In this document: piece by piece, positions 16,433 through 18,059 of the stretch
Position numbering within the stretch: the stretch's first letter is position 1
Layout of the letters: each line of letters starts with the position of its first letter
The notes under the pieces: model-generated
The model's input: the letters and a program-made list of their open reading frames with translations, nothing else
Told to the model about the DNA's origin: nothing
The model's database searches: none
Translations under genes and position numbers: made by a program
NCBI GenBank assembly: GCA_030539815.1
Contig: JAUNXM010000026.1
Span: forward strand, 1-18,059
Direction: 5' to 3'
Source of the DNA: Methanobacterium sp.
GTDB taxonomy: Archaea; Methanobacteriota; Methanobacteria; Methanobacteriales; Methanobacteriaceae
Length of the DNA stretch: 18,059 nucleotides

Positions 16433-16508
16433 TTAGTATGATGGATAATTAAATAAAGCGATTGTTAGGGTTTATCCAATAATACTATATTATTTATTCA
16501 TTGATGAT

Positions 16509-17264
16509 TCAAACTAGGGCACGGAATATTACCACAAGACCATCTACATTTCCTTCAAAATCTTTAATGAATGTAACACTACCATCCACTGTTAATTTAC
16601 TTCCATCCTTGGTAGGTAGAATAGCTTTCTTGAATGTTGATTCATCCACAGAAGAATCCTCTCCTTGAGGGAACTTATAATCTATGGGTTTAAATATATC
16701 CCTCACATCATGACCCAGGGCATCTTCTTCTAACCACCCAGTCAATTCTTCAGCCATCGAATTCATGAATTTAACCTGACCTTGGGGATCAGTGGCAATT
16801 ACCCCGTCACTGATACTTCTTAATGTGGCCCCTAACCATTTATCGTGTTTACGGAGCCTTTTTTCCAGCTTATCCCTATATAATGTTATTTCAATAGCTG
16901 TGTTGAGTTCACTTTCTTCAAATGGTTTGCGTAAAAATCCGTAGGGTTGTTTGAGAATAAATCCTGAAGGTTCAGTTACTTTGGCCCTTTGGACTGTTTT
17001 TTCATCAGAATACGCAGTGAGGTAAATAATAGGAATTCCCATTTTGGATCTTATCTTTTCTGCAGCCTGAATACCATCCATTTCCCCCTCCAGTTTGATA
17101 TCCATAAGCACCAAATCCGGTTCTAACTCTTCACATGCCTTTATAGCATCTTCCCCCGAAGTTACAATGGCCGGAACATTAAAACCAACACTATTTAAAG
17201 CTTTTTTAATATCTTCAGCAGTTATTCTCTCATCTTCCACTATCAAGATGTTTACGTTGCCCAT
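16509..17264 (-). CDS. Response regulator, REC-PAS, with expanded receiver loop
   Basis: This 251-residue protein has a receiver domain (1-130) with Glu10-Asp11, phospho-acceptor Asp55 (LMDIKL), Thr83 (TAYSD) and Lys105. A PAS domain (about 145-250) follows, with GVIATDPQG and MAEELTGW. There is no kinase or DNA-binding output, so signalling must run by protein contact, as in many methanogen regulators. Lys105 sits 22 residues after Thr83, as in CheY, but the usual Pro does not follow. Instead an extra eight residues precede a second Lys113-Pro-Phe. The coding DNA still shows a 24-bp tandem duplication at 16923-16970. The start is fixed by GGAGG 6 nt before the ATG. A paralog lies 55 bp upstream. 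Confidence 0.9.
   Translation of the reverse strand: MGNVNILIVEDERITAEDIKKALNSVGFNVPAIVTSGEDAIKACEELEPDLVLMDIKLEGEMDGIQAAEKIRSKMGIPIIYLTAYSDEKTVQRAKVTEPSGFILKQPYGFLRKPFEESELNTAIEITLYRDKLEKRLRKHDKWLGATLRSISDGVIATDPQGQVKFMNSMAEELTGWLEEDALGHDVRDIFKPIDYKFPQGEDSSVDESTFKKAILPTKDGSKLTVDGSVTFIKDFEGNVDGLVVIFRALV
16923..16970 (-). repeat. 24-bp tandem duplication inside the receiver domain
   Basis: Positions 16947-16970 and 16923-16946 agree at 17 of 24 bases. They encode PSGFILKQ and PYGFLRKP. The duplication keeps the frame and creates the extra loop between the two lysines. Confidence 0.65.
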
Positions 17265-17319
17265 TTGATACCTCCCCTAATATTCTCCCCTATTGAACTG
17301 CTTTTTAAGAAAAGTTTTG

Positions 17320-18059
17320 TCAATGATTATGAAGTTGAAAACATACCACCATACCGTTAATTTGGTGCTTGTAATCTTTTATAGGAGTTACAGTTCCTTT
17401 AATACGGAAACTAATCCCACTGCGGGAAATTATTTCGGGTAATTCCCCGGGGACCAAAGCGTCCTCAAGTGATGATTCATCCTTTATTTCAGATAGGGGA
17501 AGGAAAACTTCTTGTAGGCTCTTACCCAAAGCGTCATCTTTTCTCCAACCAGTTATTTCCTCAGCCAAGTTATTGATGAATCTTATCTGGCCAGTAGAGT
17601 TGGTGGCTATCACTGCTTCACTGGTTTTCATTAGCATGGCCGATGCGATCTGATCATGTTCCTTTTCCATCTGATGCCGGTACAATGTAATTTCTATGGC
17701 TGCATGTAGTTCATTCTCATCGAAGGGTTTACTTAAAAGCCCCTGACCTTTAACCAAAAATCCCGAAGGTTCTGTTAATTTGGCTCTTTCCACAGTTTTC
17801 TCATCAGAATAAGCAGTTAGATAAATTACTGGAATATCGCGTGATTTTCTGATCTCGGCAGCAGCCTCAATACCATCCATTTCGCCCTCTAATTTAATAT
17901 CCATAAGTACCAAATCAGGTTCTAGTCTTCCGGCTTGCTGAACAGCATCTTCACCCGTAGAACATATTACTGGTACTTTGTAACCTGCAAATTCTAGTCC
18001 TGCTCGGATGTCTTCAGCGGTGATTCTTTCATCTTCCACCACCAGGATGGTTGCACTGG
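17320..18059 (-). CDS. Response regulator, REC-PAS, paralog (5' end outside window)
   Basis: This is a paralog of the neighbouring regulator in the same order: receiver, then PAS. The first visible residues are SATILVVEDERITAEDI, matching MGNVNILIVEDER in the neighbour, so only one or a few N-terminal residues lie beyond the edge. The GTG at 18042 is an internal Val and not a start. LMDIKLEGEMDGI carries the phospho-acceptor Asp and TAYSD the Thr. PSGFLVKGQGLLSKPF carries two lysines, as in the neighbour, but here the insert is seven residues and less clearly a duplication. The PAS domain shows EAVIATNSTG and AEEITGW. It ends 55 bp before the second regulator, so the two are probably co-transcribed. 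Confidence 0.9.
   Translation of the reverse strand, partial: SATILVVEDERITAEDIRAGLEFAGYKVPVICSTGEDAVQQAGRLEPDLVLMDIKLEGEMDGIEAAAEIRKSRDIPVIYLTAYSDEKTVERAKLTEPSGFLVKGQGLLSKPFDENELHAAIEITLYRHQMEKEHDQIASAMLMKTSEAVIATNSTGQIRFINNLAEEITGWRKDDALGKSLQEVFLPLSEIKDESSLEDALVPGELPEIISRSGISFRIKGTVTPIKDYKHQINGMVVCFQLHNH

Overview
The window looks like chromosome of a mesophilic methanogenic archaeon, most likely Methanobacterium or a close relative in the Methanobacteriales. This is inferred from an Alba chromatin gene, archaeal BRE/TATA promoters placed about 25-30 bp from starts, several probably leaderless genes, T-tract terminators, a GatA subunit, and two response regulators of the methanogen-type REC-PAS architecture. 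No rRNA, tRNA, CRISPR array, insertion sequence or prophage gene was seen.

Layout. Positions 1-4334 hold four minus-strand genes: a 3'-truncated CobB/CobQ-like protein with its domains in reversed order, gatA, a membrane-anchored thioredoxin with an N-terminal zinc ribbon, and a DUF1624 (heparan-glucosaminide acetyltransferase-like) membrane protein. Positions 4642-7585 hold plus-strand genes: an ornithine cyclodeaminase/alanine dehydrogenase family enzyme, a 52-residue protein with its own promoter, a LysE-type exporter and a soluble P-type-ATPase-like HAD protein. Positions 7737-11213 hold minus-strand genes: a TMEM175-type channel, a DUF6790 membrane protein, a DUF362 protein with two [4Fe-4S] motifs, and a TIM-barrel protein carrying the full endonuclease-IV-type metal ligand set.

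Positions 11434-15528 form the most coherent unit: a PadR regulator, an ABC ATPase, an ABC-2 permease and a secreted, membrane-anchored eight-bladed PQQ-like beta-propeller, closed by a perfect hairpin terminator. Two identical 8-bp palindromes 30 bp apart sit at the predicted transcription start, which suggests PadR autoregulation of the exporter cassette. The propeller may act outside the cell with the exporter, but that link is inferred from position only.

Positions 15843-18059 hold alba and two tandem paralogous REC-PAS regulators on the minus strand; the second runs off the window. Both regulators carry an unusual 7-8 residue expansion just before the conserved Lys-Pro-Phe of the receiver domain. 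In one of them it is still recognisable as a 24-bp tandem duplication. The main points for follow-up are this receiver expansion, the PadR/ABC/propeller cassette with its palindromes, the reversed CobB-like protein and the small protein at 5726-5884.
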